64,000 nt of DNA from [Clostridium] fimetarium (GTDB taxonomy: Bacteria > Bacillota > Clostridia > Lachnospirales > Lachnospiraceae). Below, piece after piece: positions 1-8,017 of the stretch. Positions within the stretch are counted from its first letter, which is position 1. Each line of letters opens with the position of its first letter. The notes below the pieces were generated by a model. The model made no database searches and was not told where the DNA came from. It saw only the letters and a list, made by a program, of their open reading frames with translations. The stretch lies in contig NZ_FOJI01000002.1 in NCBI RefSeq assembly GCF_900111235.1, forward strand, positions 186,001 through 250,000. The letters run 5' to 3'. A program made the position numbers and the translations under genes.

Positions 1-570
1 AACCAATTTTTTGACTGGATGGTATCTAATTACGCAGATCATTTAATGGATATTAGACTCAAAGTGATGGAATTTGTTCTATGGAGTGAACATATTTATT
101 ATGAAAGCGGCGGGGTGACCTACCATTTCCTATCTAGACAGGATTATCTACCATCCTTGTTGGAAATTAATGATTTAGAGGGTATACGCACATGGTTTTT
201 GGATAAAATCAGTAAGTTATGCCGAAGCAAGGTAAGCAAAAAGAAAGAGCAATCAGCAGACGTGATTGAAAAAGCGAAAGTATATATTAATGAAAAATTC
301 AATAAAGCGATATCACTAGACGATGTATCAAGAGAAGTTGATATTAGTCCCTACTACTTTAGCAAGATTTTCAAAGAAGAAACAGGAGTGAATTTTATTG
401 ATTATATAACTAAGATTCGTATTGATAAGGCAAAAGAACTGTTGCTATATTCGGATTTAAGTATGAAGGTTATATGTTGTAAAATTGGCTATTCAGATCC
501 TAATTATTTTAGTCGTTCGTTTAAGAAAATTGTAGGTGTTACTCCAACAGAGTATAAAGAAGGAAATTAG
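1..570 (+). CDS. AraC-type response regulator, C-terminal part (YesN-like), 5' end outside window
   Basis: The frame is open from base 1, so the gene is truncated by the window edge; the ATG at 19 is probably internal. The last ~100 residues form a complete AraC/XylS DNA-binding domain with two helix-turn-helix units: the first around ISLDDVSREVDISPYYFSKIF, the second ending in the family hallmark IGYSDPNYFSRSFKK and GVTPTEYK. The preceding residues are a coiled, charged linker, as in YesN-type response regulators whose receiver domain would lie upstream. It is followed 23 bases later by a sugar-binding lipoprotein and then a sugar ABC transporter. By analogy with the XylFII/LytS/YesN system it probably activates that transporter. 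The receiver domain is not visible, so a plain AraC regulator is possible. Confidence 0.85.
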   Translation, partial: NQFFDWMVSNYADHLMDIRLKVMEFVLWSEHIYYESGGVTYHFLSRQDYLPSLLEINDLEGIRTWFLDKISKLCRSKVSKKKEQSADVIEKAKVYINEKFNKAISLDDVSREVDISPYYFSKIFKEETGVNFIDYITKIRIDKAKELLLYSDLSMKVICCKIGYSDPNYFSRSFKKIVGVTPTEYKEGN

Positions 571-593
571 AGCTAGGTGTAGGGGAGAAGAAA

Positions 594-1643
594 ATGAAAA
601 CCAATCAAAAGAATATAATTTTATTTTGCATTTTAATCTTAACTTTGTTACTATCTATGACGGCTTGTGGAAAAACGAAAGAAGAAAATATAAATAACGA
701 AAACCCAGAGGCGGACAAAATCCAGATTGGATTATGTTTTGACTCATATGTCATAGAACGATGGCAGCGTGATCGAGATGTTTTCGTTTCGACGGCCGAA
801 GGGTTGGGCGCAGAAGTGAATGTGCAAAATGCGAACGGCGATGTTGAACGTCAGAAGGCGCAAATTGAGTATCTTATTGAAAAAGGTATGGATGTAATTG
901 GTATTATTCCAATTCAAGCAGATGCAATTTCAAAAGAGGTTCAAAAAGCCAGGGCTGCCGGGATTAAAATCATCTCATATGACCGATTGATTACAAATGC
1001 TGATACAGATCTTTACATATCGTTTGACAATGAAAAGGTAGGGACAATAATGGCAGAAGCACTGGTTGAAGGAGGACTTCCTAACAAAAAGGTCCTTATG
1101 ATTTGCGGTTCCCCATCGGATAACAATGTGTCCTTAATTGAAAAAGGATTTCGTAACGTCATGGATAAAAACAAAATAGAAATTCTAGATATTGCTTATG
1201 CAGATGGCTGGAAAGCAGAACTGGCTGCTACGTATATATATGATAATATAGATACGGTAAAAAAAGTAGATGGTATTATGTTTGGAAATGATGACTTGGC
1301 TACGCAAGGAATTAGGGCATTATCTGAAAAGAGGTTGATAGGTAGAATTAAGGTGGTCGGTCAGGATGCCGATTTAGTTGCTTGCCAACGTATTGTAGAA
1401 GGGACCCAGTTGATGACTGTGTTCAAACCTGTGGATAAGTTGGCAAAAGAGGCGGCAGAATATGCTATTAAGCTCGCAAGTGGAGAATCGCTCGAAAATA
1501 CGAGTACCATAAATGATGGAACATACAATGTCCCTTATATAGCACTTGAACCAATTGCTGTTAAAAAGGATAATATAGGAGCAGTTATTATCGATAGCGG
1601 ATTCCATTTAAAGGAGGATGTGTATTTAAACGTTTCCCCATAG
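594..1643 (+). CDS. Sugar-binding lipoprotein, periplasmic-binding-protein type 1 (XylF-like, possible sensor partner)
   Basis: 349 residues. A type II signal peptide ends in a lipobox (M-T-A-C, Cys25), so the protein should be lipid-anchored outside the membrane. The mature part is a ribose/xylose-type two-lobed binding protein: early LCFDSYVIERWQRD, the repeated-family stretch QIEYLIEKGMDVIGIIPIQ, then SYDRLITNADTDLYISFDN, and FGNDDLATQGIRAL in the C-terminal lobe. SD AGGGGAGA precedes ATG 594. It lies between the regulator and a second, separately terminated binding protein. This placement suggests it serves as the ligand sensor for a LytS/YesN-type two-component system rather than as the transporter's main binding protein. 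The ligand, probably a pentose or related sugar, is inferred only from family resemblance. Confidence 0.82.
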   Translation: MKTNQKNIILFCILILTLLLSMTACGKTKEENINNENPEADKIQIGLCFDSYVIERWQRDRDVFVSTAEGLGAEVNVQNANGDVERQKAQIEYLIEKGMDVIGIIPIQADAISKEVQKARAAGIKIISYDRLITNADTDLYISFDNEKVGTIMAEALVEGGLPNKKVLMICGSPSDNNVSLIEKGFRNVMDKNKIEILDIAYADGWKAELAATYIYDNIDTVKKVDGIMFGNDDLATQGIRALSEKRLIGRIKVVGQDADLVACQRIVEGTQLMTVFKPVDKLAKEAAEYAIKLASGESLENTSTINDGTYNVPYIALEPIAVKKDNIGAVIIDSGFHLKEDVYLNVSP

Positions 1644-1727
1644 ATATAAAATTAGTTATCATGGGACTCCTTAAGTAGTTGAAAGCTATTATTTGATAAT
1701 ATTCTATAAATATGTAGTATTATTTTA

Positions 1728-1770
1728 AATAAAGTTGGCACAATAATTAATTTGTGCTAGCTTTATTTTT
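1728..1770 (+). terminator. Rho-independent terminator after the sensor lipoprotein gene
   Basis: Two 16-base arms (1728-1743 and 1752-1767) pair completely if two G-U wobbles are allowed, around a short A/T loop, and are followed by a T run. It separates the regulatory genes from the transporter genes, which start at 1885. Confidence 0.8.
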
Positions 1771-1884
1771 AATTAATTATAAATAGTGAAATTATGCAGA
1801 AAGTCGCAAACAAGTCCTAGATACATTGTGATATATTTATTTCAGAACTAGAAATACTCAAACAATAATAAGAGGAGGATTTTT

Positions 1885-2958
1885 ATGAAAAGGAAATTGA
1901 TTAGTACATTGCTTTGTATCGCTATGGTTGTCACAATGGTAGTTGGATGCGGAAAAACAGAAGCGAGCACTGGAGCAACCAAAGGACTTATCGGAGTAGC
2001 GATGCCTACAAAGGATTTACAGCGTTGGAATCAGGATGGCTCAAACATGAAGACACAATTGGAAGAAGCAGGATTTAAGGTTGATTTGCAGTATGCAAGC
2101 AATGATATTCAGACTCAGGTTTCTCAGATTGAAAACATGATTGCCAATGATTGTAAACTGCTAGTAATTGCTTCTATTGATGGTGATTCACTTGGAACAG
2201 TTTTAGCTCAAGCTAAGGCAAAAAATATTCAGGTAATTGCTTATGATCGATTAATTATGAACTCAGATGCTGTATCGTATTATGCAACATTTGATAATTA
2301 CATGGTTGGTACAAAACAAGGACAATATATCGAAACCGCATTAAATTTAAAAACAGCAGCGGGTCCTTTTAACTTAGAAATTATCACAGGTGATCCAGGT
2401 GATAATAATGCAAAATATTTTTATAATGGAGCAATGGATGTCCTTAAGCCTTATATTACATCAGGCAAACTAGTTGTTCAGTCAAAACAAGTTGATTTTG
2501 CTACTGTAGCAACAGCACTCTGGGCAACAGAAACTGCTCAGTCAAGAATGGAGAATATTATATCTTCTTACTATGCAAAAGGAGCAAAACTTGATGTTGT
2601 ACTTTGCTCAAATGATTCAACAGCACTTGGTGCTGAAAATGCATTAACAGCATCTTATACTGGAAAATGGCCAGTTATTACAGGACAGGATTGTGATATA
2701 GCTAACGTTAAGAATATGATCGCAGGAAAACAGTCAATGTCGATTTTTAAAGATACACGTAAGCTAGCAAAACAAGTAGTCGCTATGGTTGAAGCAGTTA
2801 TGTCAGGTGGAACGGCTTCAGTTAACGATACCAAGAGTTATAATAATGGAAAAGGCATTGTTCCTTCTTATCTTTGCGAACCAGAGTTTGCAGATGTAAG
2901 TAATTACAAAACACTGTTAATTGAATCAGGCTACTATACAGAAAGTGCTTTGAAGTAG
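1885..2958 (+). CDS. chvE: Multiple sugar ABC transporter substrate-binding lipoprotein (ChvE/MmsB-binding type)
   Basis: 357 residues. The lipoprotein signal ends V-V-G-C (Cys22). The mature sequence matches the ChvE family closely by eye: GVAMPTKDLQRWNQDG, DLQYASNDIQTQVSQIENM, LVIASIDGDSLGTVLAQA, VIAYDRLIMNSDAVSYYATFDN and, near the C-terminus, NNGKGIVPSYLCEP. ChvE proteins bind aldoses such as galactose, xylose, arabinose and glucose and deliver them to a GguA/GguB transporter, and both partner genes follow here. SD AGAGGAGGA precedes ATG 1885. A hairpin at 3068-3098 between this gene and the ATPase gene probably lets the binding protein be made in excess, a common arrangement in such operons. 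Confidence 0.88.
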   Translation: MKRKLISTLLCIAMVVTMVVGCGKTEASTGATKGLIGVAMPTKDLQRWNQDGSNMKTQLEEAGFKVDLQYASNDIQTQVSQIENMIANDCKLLVIASIDGDSLGTVLAQAKAKNIQVIAYDRLIMNSDAVSYYATFDNYMVGTKQGQYIETALNLKTAAGPFNLEIITGDPGDNNAKYFYNGAMDVLKPYITSGKLVVQSKQVDFATVATALWATETAQSRMENIISSYYAKGAKLDVVLCSNDSTALGAENALTASYTGKWPVITGQDCDIANVKNMIAGKQSMSIFKDTRKLAKQVVAMVEAVMSGGTASVNDTKSYNNGKGIVPSYLCEPEFADVSNYKTLLIESGYYTESALK

Positions 2959-3067
2959 TTATTAGTGATGATTGAATCTATAATTAAGTGCAGTGATTTC
3001 ACTTGCTTGCAAGGGTAAAATCACAGGCGCTAGAGTGTAAATGGTTTTCTTTCACTCTTATATAACA

Positions 3068-3098
3068 ATAACAGGCGGGATTAATTCCTGCCTGTTAT
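3068..3098 (+). terminator. Intercistronic hairpin / attenuating terminator between binding protein and ATPase
   Basis: 13-base arms at 3068-3080 and 3086-3098 pair with one G-T wobble around a 5-base loop. The downstream tract is A/T-mixed rather than a clean T run, so partial termination or 3'-end protection of the chvE message is likely. Another imperfect hairpin lies just upstream at about 2991-3026. Confidence 0.6.
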
Positions 3099-3162
3099 AT
3101 TAAAAAATTATGCAGTATTTATAACAGACATAAAATCTAAGTTAGATATTGGAGGGATATAC

Positions 3163-4704
3163 TTGGCAAAATTAATGCTCGAGATGAAAAATATTACCAA
3201 AACTTTCGCTAGCGTTAAAGCACTTGATGACGTTAACTTAGAAGTTGAAGAGGGCGAGATTCATGCTCTAGTAGGTGAGAATGGTGCTGGTAAATCCACA
3301 CTAATGAATATAGTAAGCGGTGTCTATCCTTTTGGTTCATATACGGGGGAAATCCTGTATAATGGTGAAGTTTGCCATTTCGCAAACATTACAGACAGTG
3401 AGAAAAAGGGAATTGTAATTATTCATCAGGAATTAGCATTGATACCTTATATGACAATTGCTGAAAATATGTTTCTTGGTAATGAGAGAGGAAAATCTTT
3501 CGCAATTGATTGGGATGAAACCTATGATAAATCAGACAAATATCTTAGAATCGTAGGACTTCATGAATCCTCAAGAACGCTGGTTAAAAATATTAGTGTT
3601 GGGAAGCAGCAACTTGTAGAAATCGCAAAAGCGCTCGCAAAAAACGCAAAATTACTTATTTTGGATGAACCGACGGCTTCGTTAAATGAAAATGATTCAA
3701 AAGCGTTATTAGAGTTAATGTTAAAATTCAAAAAAGAAGGAATGACATCAATAATCATATCTCACAAGTTAAATGAGATTTCCTATGTAGCAGATAAAAT
3801 TACAATTATTAGAGATGGCACAACAATTGAGACCTTAAACAAATCAACTGATACGATTACAGAGAGTCGCATTATCAAAGGTATGGTTGGAAGAAGCATG
3901 TCTGACCGTTTTCCTAAAAGAGAGAAAGATAATGTTGGGGAAATAGCATTAGAAATTGAGGACTGGAACGTATATCATTCAATTTATACAGAACGTAAAG
4001 TAGTTAATAACGTATCTATGAATTTTAAAAAAGGAGAAGTTGTTGGAATCGCTGGACTTATGGGAGCGGGTCGAACAGAGCTAGCCATGAGTGTATTTGG
4101 TAAAAGTTATGGCACAAATATTTCTGGAAAAATAAAAATAAATGGAGAAGTTGTACATTTGCATAATGTAAATGATGCAATCAAACACAAATTAGCTTAT
4201 GTCACAGAAGACAGAAAAGGAAATGGTTTAATCCTTTCTAATTCAATAAAACGCAACACGACACTTGCAAATTTAGCAGGAATCAGCAAACTCGGAATTA
4301 TTGACTCAGATAAAGAGTATGAAGTAGCGTTGAAACAAAAAGAAAAATTAAATATAAAGTGTCGAAGTATTGAACAAAACGCTGGGGATCTAAGCGGTGG
4401 TAACCAACAAAAGACGCTACTTGCTAAGTGGATGTTCGCTGATCCTGATATCCTTATTTTAGATGAACCGACAAGAGGTATTGATGTTGGCGCTAAATTT
4501 GAAATTTATTGTATTATCAATCAATTGGTATCGATTGGTAAATCAGTCATTATGATTTCTTCAGAACTTGCAGAAGTAATAGGTATGTGCAATCGTATCT
4601 ACGTCATGGATGAAGGTAGATTGGTTGGCGAAGTTGCAGGTGAAGAAGCAACTCAAGAAAATATAATGGCACATATTTTGAAAACAAGTAGTAAAGGAGT
4701 GTAG
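3163..4704 (+). CDS. gguA: Multiple sugar ABC transporter ATP-binding protein, duplicated ATPase
   Basis: 513 residues, the usual length for double ABC domains of the RbsA/MglA/XylG/GguA class. Start is TTG 3163, six bases after SD GGAGGG; no better start is near. The first domain has a perfect Walker A (GENGAGKST, residues 38-46), signature ISVGKQQ and Walker B LLILDEPTASL. The second has the class-typical degenerate Walker A lacking lysine (GLMGAGRTEL), followed by LSGGNQQK and ILILDEPTRGIDVGA. It energises sugar import through the permease encoded three bases downstream (4708), receiving sugar from the ChvE-like lipoprotein. MmsA or XylG are alternative names; the exact sugar is not determined by this sequence. 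Confidence 0.92.
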   Translation: MAKLMLEMKNITKTFASVKALDDVNLEVEEGEIHALVGENGAGKSTLMNIVSGVYPFGSYTGEILYNGEVCHFANITDSEKKGIVIIHQELALIPYMTIAENMFLGNERGKSFAIDWDETYDKSDKYLRIVGLHESSRTLVKNISVGKQQLVEIAKALAKNAKLLILDEPTASLNENDSKALLELMLKFKKEGMTSIIISHKLNEISYVADKITIIRDGTTIETLNKSTDTITESRIIKGMVGRSMSDRFPKREKDNVGEIALEIEDWNVYHSIYTERKVVNNVSMNFKKGEVVGIAGLMGAGRTELAMSVFGKSYGTNISGKIKINGEVVHLHNVNDAIKHKLAYVTEDRKGNGLILSNSIKRNTTLANLAGISKLGIIDSDKEYEVALKQKEKLNIKCRSIEQNAGDLSGGNQQKTLLAKWMFADPDILILDEPTRGIDVGAKFEIYCIINQLVSIGKSVIMISSELAEVIGMCNRIYVMDEGRLVGEVAGEEATQENIMAHILKTSSKGV

Positions 4705-4707
4705 ACA

Positions 4708-5880
4708 ATGAATAAAGCAAAAGTTATGTCATTTATTAAAGTGAATACAATGATTATTGCGTTAATATTAGTTACTGGATTTTTTGTATGGCAGACAGGA
4801 GGAAAGATTCTCCTACCACAAAATGTAAGTAATCTGATTTCACAGAATGCATATGTATTTATATTAGCAACAGGTATGCTTATGTGTATTTTGACAGGTG
4901 GTAACATTGACCTTGCTACAGGCTCAGTTGTATGCTTTGTAGGTGCAGTAGGCGCGACTTTGATGGAAAACAGCAATGTTAATTGGGTTATATCTGTTAT
5001 ATTAATGCTGATTATCGGTACTGGAATAGGTGCATGGCAAGGCTTTTGGATTGCCTATGTGCGAGTACCACCATTTATTACTACTTTGGCAGGAATGTTG
5101 ATTTTTCGAGGGCTTTCTAATGTAGTATTACAAGGCTTAACCGTTTCTTTGACGAATGTCAAATTTATAAAGATGTTTGGTGGTGGAGCAAATTGTTATA
5201 TTCCTGATATTTTTGGAGTGAAAGGATTCAACTTAACATGTATGTTGGTGGGTATTACGGCCTGTATTATCTATCTAATTATACAAATCAGAGGAAGAAT
5301 CACAAAAGCGAAAAAAGGTTATGACATGACATCACTGAAAAATATGATTGCAAAGGCAGTTATTATTTCAGCAGCTATCTTAGCATTTTCATATCAGTTA
5401 GCAAGTTTTAGGGGTATTCCAACTGCTCTGGTTATAGTAGCAATCGTAGTCTTAGTCTATGGCTATATTACTGCAAAAACTACACTTGGTCGTCATTTTT
5501 ATGCAGTAGGCGGAAATGAAAAAGCCGCAAAACTTTCTGGTATTAATACCAATAGAATTTATTTCTTGGCTTATGTAAATATGGGATTTTTAGCTGCACT
5601 AGCCGGTATGATGACAATTGCACGTATGACGTCAGCACAGCCTACATATGGACAAAACTATGAATTGGATGCCATCGGTGCCTGCTTTATTGGTGGTGCT
5701 TCAGCATATGGTGGAACTGGAAAAGTATCCGGAGTTATCATTGGTGCCTTATTAATGGGTGTCATCAACTTGGGTATGAGTATTATGGGTGTTGATGCGA
5801 ACTATCAGAAAGTTGTAAAAGGTTTAGTTCTTCTAGCAGCCGTTATATTTGATGTAATTTCAAAAAAGAAAAATGCATAA
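4708..5880 (+). CDS. gguB: Multiple sugar ABC transporter permease
   Basis: 390 residues, about ten hydrophobic segments, in the BPD_transp_2 family (RbsC/XylH/GguB). Recognisable stretches are GMLMCILTGGNIDLATGSVV, the conserved FITTLAGMLIFRGLSN, TLGRHFYAVGGNEKAAKLSGI (the cytoplasmic EAA-like loop contacting the ATPase) and IGGASAYGGTGKVSGVIIGALLMGVINLGMS written here in part only as landmarks. The length above ~330 reflects the extra central loop typical of XylH/GguB. ATG 4708 follows the ATPase stop by three bases, with SD AAAGGAG inside the end of that gene. A strong terminator follows at 5901, closing the sugar operon. Confidence 0.9.
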   Translation: MNKAKVMSFIKVNTMIIALILVTGFFVWQTGGKILLPQNVSNLISQNAYVFILATGMLMCILTGGNIDLATGSVVCFVGAVGATLMENSNVNWVISVILMLIIGTGIGAWQGFWIAYVRVPPFITTLAGMLIFRGLSNVVLQGLTVSLTNVKFIKMFGGGANCYIPDIFGVKGFNLTCMLVGITACIIYLIIQIRGRITKAKKGYDMTSLKNMIAKAVIISAAILAFSYQLASFRGIPTALVIVAIVVLVYGYITAKTTLGRHFYAVGGNEKAAKLSGINTNRIYFLAYVNMGFLAALAGMMTIARMTSAQPTYGQNYELDAIGACFIGGASAYGGTGKVSGVIIGALLMGVINLGMSIMGVDANYQKVVKGLVLLAAVIFDVISKKKNA

Positions 5881-5900
5881 TTAGTTCACGATAAATATTT

Positions 5901-5939
5901 AAGGTGCATCAATCATTCATGGTTGATGCACCTTCTTTT
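5901..5939 (+). terminator. Terminator of the sugar transporter operon
   Basis: Perfect 12-base arms AAGGTGCATCAA (5901-5912) and TTGATGCACCTT (5923-5934) around a 10-base loop, followed by CTTTTA. Lies 20 bases after the permease stop. Confidence 0.9.
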
Positions 5940-6113
5940 ATGAACAAGATTAATATGGAAATTTATTATATTATGGTATCCCATTAATCTATTGAAAATT
6001 GATAAGTCTTTTATTGATAGTATCAATAAATTGGTTATCTATACTGGATATTATGTAAAGAAAAAGATTGCTTGCTACATAAAAATATCGTAACAAAATT
6101 ACACAGTATTTGC

Positions 6114-6143
6114 TTGACACTTGGGTTTTCAAAAGACTATAAT
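6114..6143 (+). promoter_or_regulatory. Consensus sigma-A promoter for the surface protein gene
   Basis: TTGACA (6114-6119) and TATAAT (6138-6143) match both consensus boxes exactly, with an 18-base spacer. Transcription would begin near 6150, leaving a leader of about 160 bases before the start codon at 6310. Confidence 0.8.
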
Positions 6144-6206
6144 TATAAAAAGTATATAAATATATAATTACATAATTATTAAAAGATTCTAAATAAAAAA
6201 CATTTC

Positions 6207-6297
6207 CTGTAGCAACTATTTTGAGGGTCACAAATCATCTATTTAAGTAAGGTAATAGAGGTATGTTCGATGTGATTCAGATAGAAGAAAGCTACAG
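6207..6297 (+). promoter_or_regulatory. Structured 5' leader, class unassigned
   Basis: CTGTAGC (6207-6213) is perfectly complementary to GCTACAG (6291-6297), which ends just before the SD GGAGGAG (6301). Inside, GTCACA (6227-6232) can pair with TGTGAT (6271-6276). The closing stem would bring the ends of a ~90-base leader together next to the ribosome-binding site. It did not match any riboswitch consensus I could recall. Confidence 0.4.
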
Positions 6298-6309
6298 AAC
6301 GGAGGAGAG

Positions 6310-7911
6310 ATGTCTCATGATTTTACCATAAAACTGCGCAGGTGTCTTTGTGTGGTTTTAATCTGCTTTTTAGTAAATATTCCAGTGACTTCGGCACATG
6401 CAGCTTCGTCAGAAATTTTTTCGGGTTATACTCAAATATCAGATGCGAAAGGACTTCAGGCAATTGCTAATGCCCCTGATGGAAAGTATGTCTTAATGTC
6501 AGACATCAGTCTTAGAGGGATAGATTGGTATCCTATTAACTTCAATGGTACGATTGATGGAAACGGTCATACCATCTATGATTTAAAGTCCACACAAATG
6601 AATTCAGAGAGTAATATTAGCGTGGATGGAAATGATAAAAAGTATGAAACATATTTTTCGGGGTTGTTTGGACAGGCTGAGAATGCGGTGATCAAAAATC
6701 TCAATATAAAAGCATGTGATATCAAGATCTCAACTGATAAAAACTGTTTTGCTGCCGGCATTGCAGGCTATACTGCAAACACTGAAATTACGAACTGCAG
6801 TGTTCAAGGTAGTGTGTATCTTTATTCGAAAAATACAATGTGTGGAGTCGCAGGTATTACCGGTTTTGGTTATGGAACAGTTACCGGATGTCAGGCTGAT
6901 ATTACACTCGTAATCGTCGATGAAAGCGATATAACTAAAAAATGTGAACAGTTCCTTGGAGGTATACTTGCAAGTGGTTATACCGATATTGAAGGCTGCA
7001 AAGTAAATATTAAGGGATATGCATCAATACATGGTTTTGCACATAATGGAGGTCTTGTTGGAATGCACTACATACATACATCTGATAATAACCATGCAGG
7101 CTATGTTAGAAATAACGTTGTAAATGGTGTAATTTCATTTTTTGAAAATAATACAAACAGACGTGCTTACTGCTCGGCTTATATTGGTGAAACATTGAAT
7201 AGCCACGTATCCAATTCGGGTAACACAAGCACTTCATTTACTAGAGATGAACGTTTTGATTATACCAAAATTCTACTACCCAATCCATGTAATAATCCGG
7301 TATATACAGAAACCGTTACGGAACCAACTTGTACGGTAATGGGTTATACGACATTCAATTGTAAAACCTGTGATTATTCTTATATTGCAAATTACACTTT
7401 TCCGGCTCACAAGGTAGGTGAACTTAAGACAGAAATTATACCTACGTTTTCAGAATATGGTCTAAGACGTAGCTACTGTACAGTATGTGGCCAACTTATA
7501 GAGGAAGTAAAAATCCCAAAACTTATATATTCGGATAATTCTATTCTTCAAAAGACTGAGCTGACCCTTTCTTATAAGTCAAAATATACGCTTTCGGCAG
7601 CGGTTGCTCCAGAAGATGCTGCTAACTGGAAGGTTAGCTGGTCTTCATCAGATGAATCTATTGTAAAGGTAAACGAGGCAGGCGAACTTACTGCAACCGG
7701 ACGCGGCAACGCCGTCATAACTTGCTCAATGGAAGATGGAACCACTTTGGGTGAATGTGCCGTAACCGTTAAATCTATATCTGGGCAGTGGATTATTGCT
7801 GTTTTAATAGTTGGATTGATATTGGTTCTAATAGTAATATTAACAATAATACATTTTCATACAAAAGGCAGAAAGATAGTGGAAAAGGAAAAGTTAAGAA
7901 ACAAAGATTAG
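6310..7911 (+). CDS. Membrane-anchored surface protein with beta-helix-like repeats, Cys-rich module and Ig-like (Big2) domain
   Basis: 533 residues. A signal peptide ends at A-H-A-A (about residue 31). Residues ~45-320 carry repeated GLFG/GIAGY/GVAGITG motifs followed by I-x-N-C-x-V turns, as in GLUG-type right-handed beta-helix surface proteins. Residues ~330-405 contain paired Cys motifs (CTVMGYTTFNCKTC and YCTVCG) with His, a module common in Lachnospiraceae surface proteins. Residues ~410-495 form a bacterial Ig-like Big2 domain (SWSSSDESIVKVNEAGELTA, GNAVITC). One transmembrane segment (~497-518) and a basic tail anchor it. ATG 6310 follows GGAGGAG. Function is unknown; an adhesive or carbohydrate-contact role is an inference from architecture. 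Confidence 0.75.
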   Translation: MSHDFTIKLRRCLCVVLICFLVNIPVTSAHAASSEIFSGYTQISDAKGLQAIANAPDGKYVLMSDISLRGIDWYPINFNGTIDGNGHTIYDLKSTQMNSESNISVDGNDKKYETYFSGLFGQAENAVIKNLNIKACDIKISTDKNCFAAGIAGYTANTEITNCSVQGSVYLYSKNTMCGVAGITGFGYGTVTGCQADITLVIVDESDITKKCEQFLGGILASGYTDIEGCKVNIKGYASIHGFAHNGGLVGMHYIHTSDNNHAGYVRNNVVNGVISFFENNTNRRAYCSAYIGETLNSHVSNSGNTSTSFTRDERFDYTKILLPNPCNNPVYTETVTEPTCTVMGYTTFNCKTCDYSYIANYTFPAHKVGELKTEIIPTFSEYGLRRSYCTVCGQLIEEVKIPKLIYSDNSILQKTELTLSYKSKYTLSAAVAPEDAANWKVSWSSSDESIVKVNEAGELTATGRGNAVITCSMEDGTTLGECAVTVKSISGQWIIAVLIVGLILVLIVILTIIHFHTKGRKIVEKEKLRNKD

Positions 7912-7962
7912 CTACTCGGTTTATTTACTAATAAAGACAGTAGATAGTTTGCTTTATAAATG

Positions 7963-8000
7963 AAAACCAGAAAATAAAAACCAGAAAATAAAAACTAGAA
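7963..8000 (+). repeat. 14-bp tandem repeat upstream of the chemoreceptor gene
   Basis: The unit AAAACCAGAAAATA occurs twice exactly and a third time in partial form (AAAACTAGAA). It lies directly before the SD of the following gene. Probably a slippage product; no function is evident. Confidence 0.6.
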
Positions 8001-8017
8001 TGCAAAAGGGGATAAAC

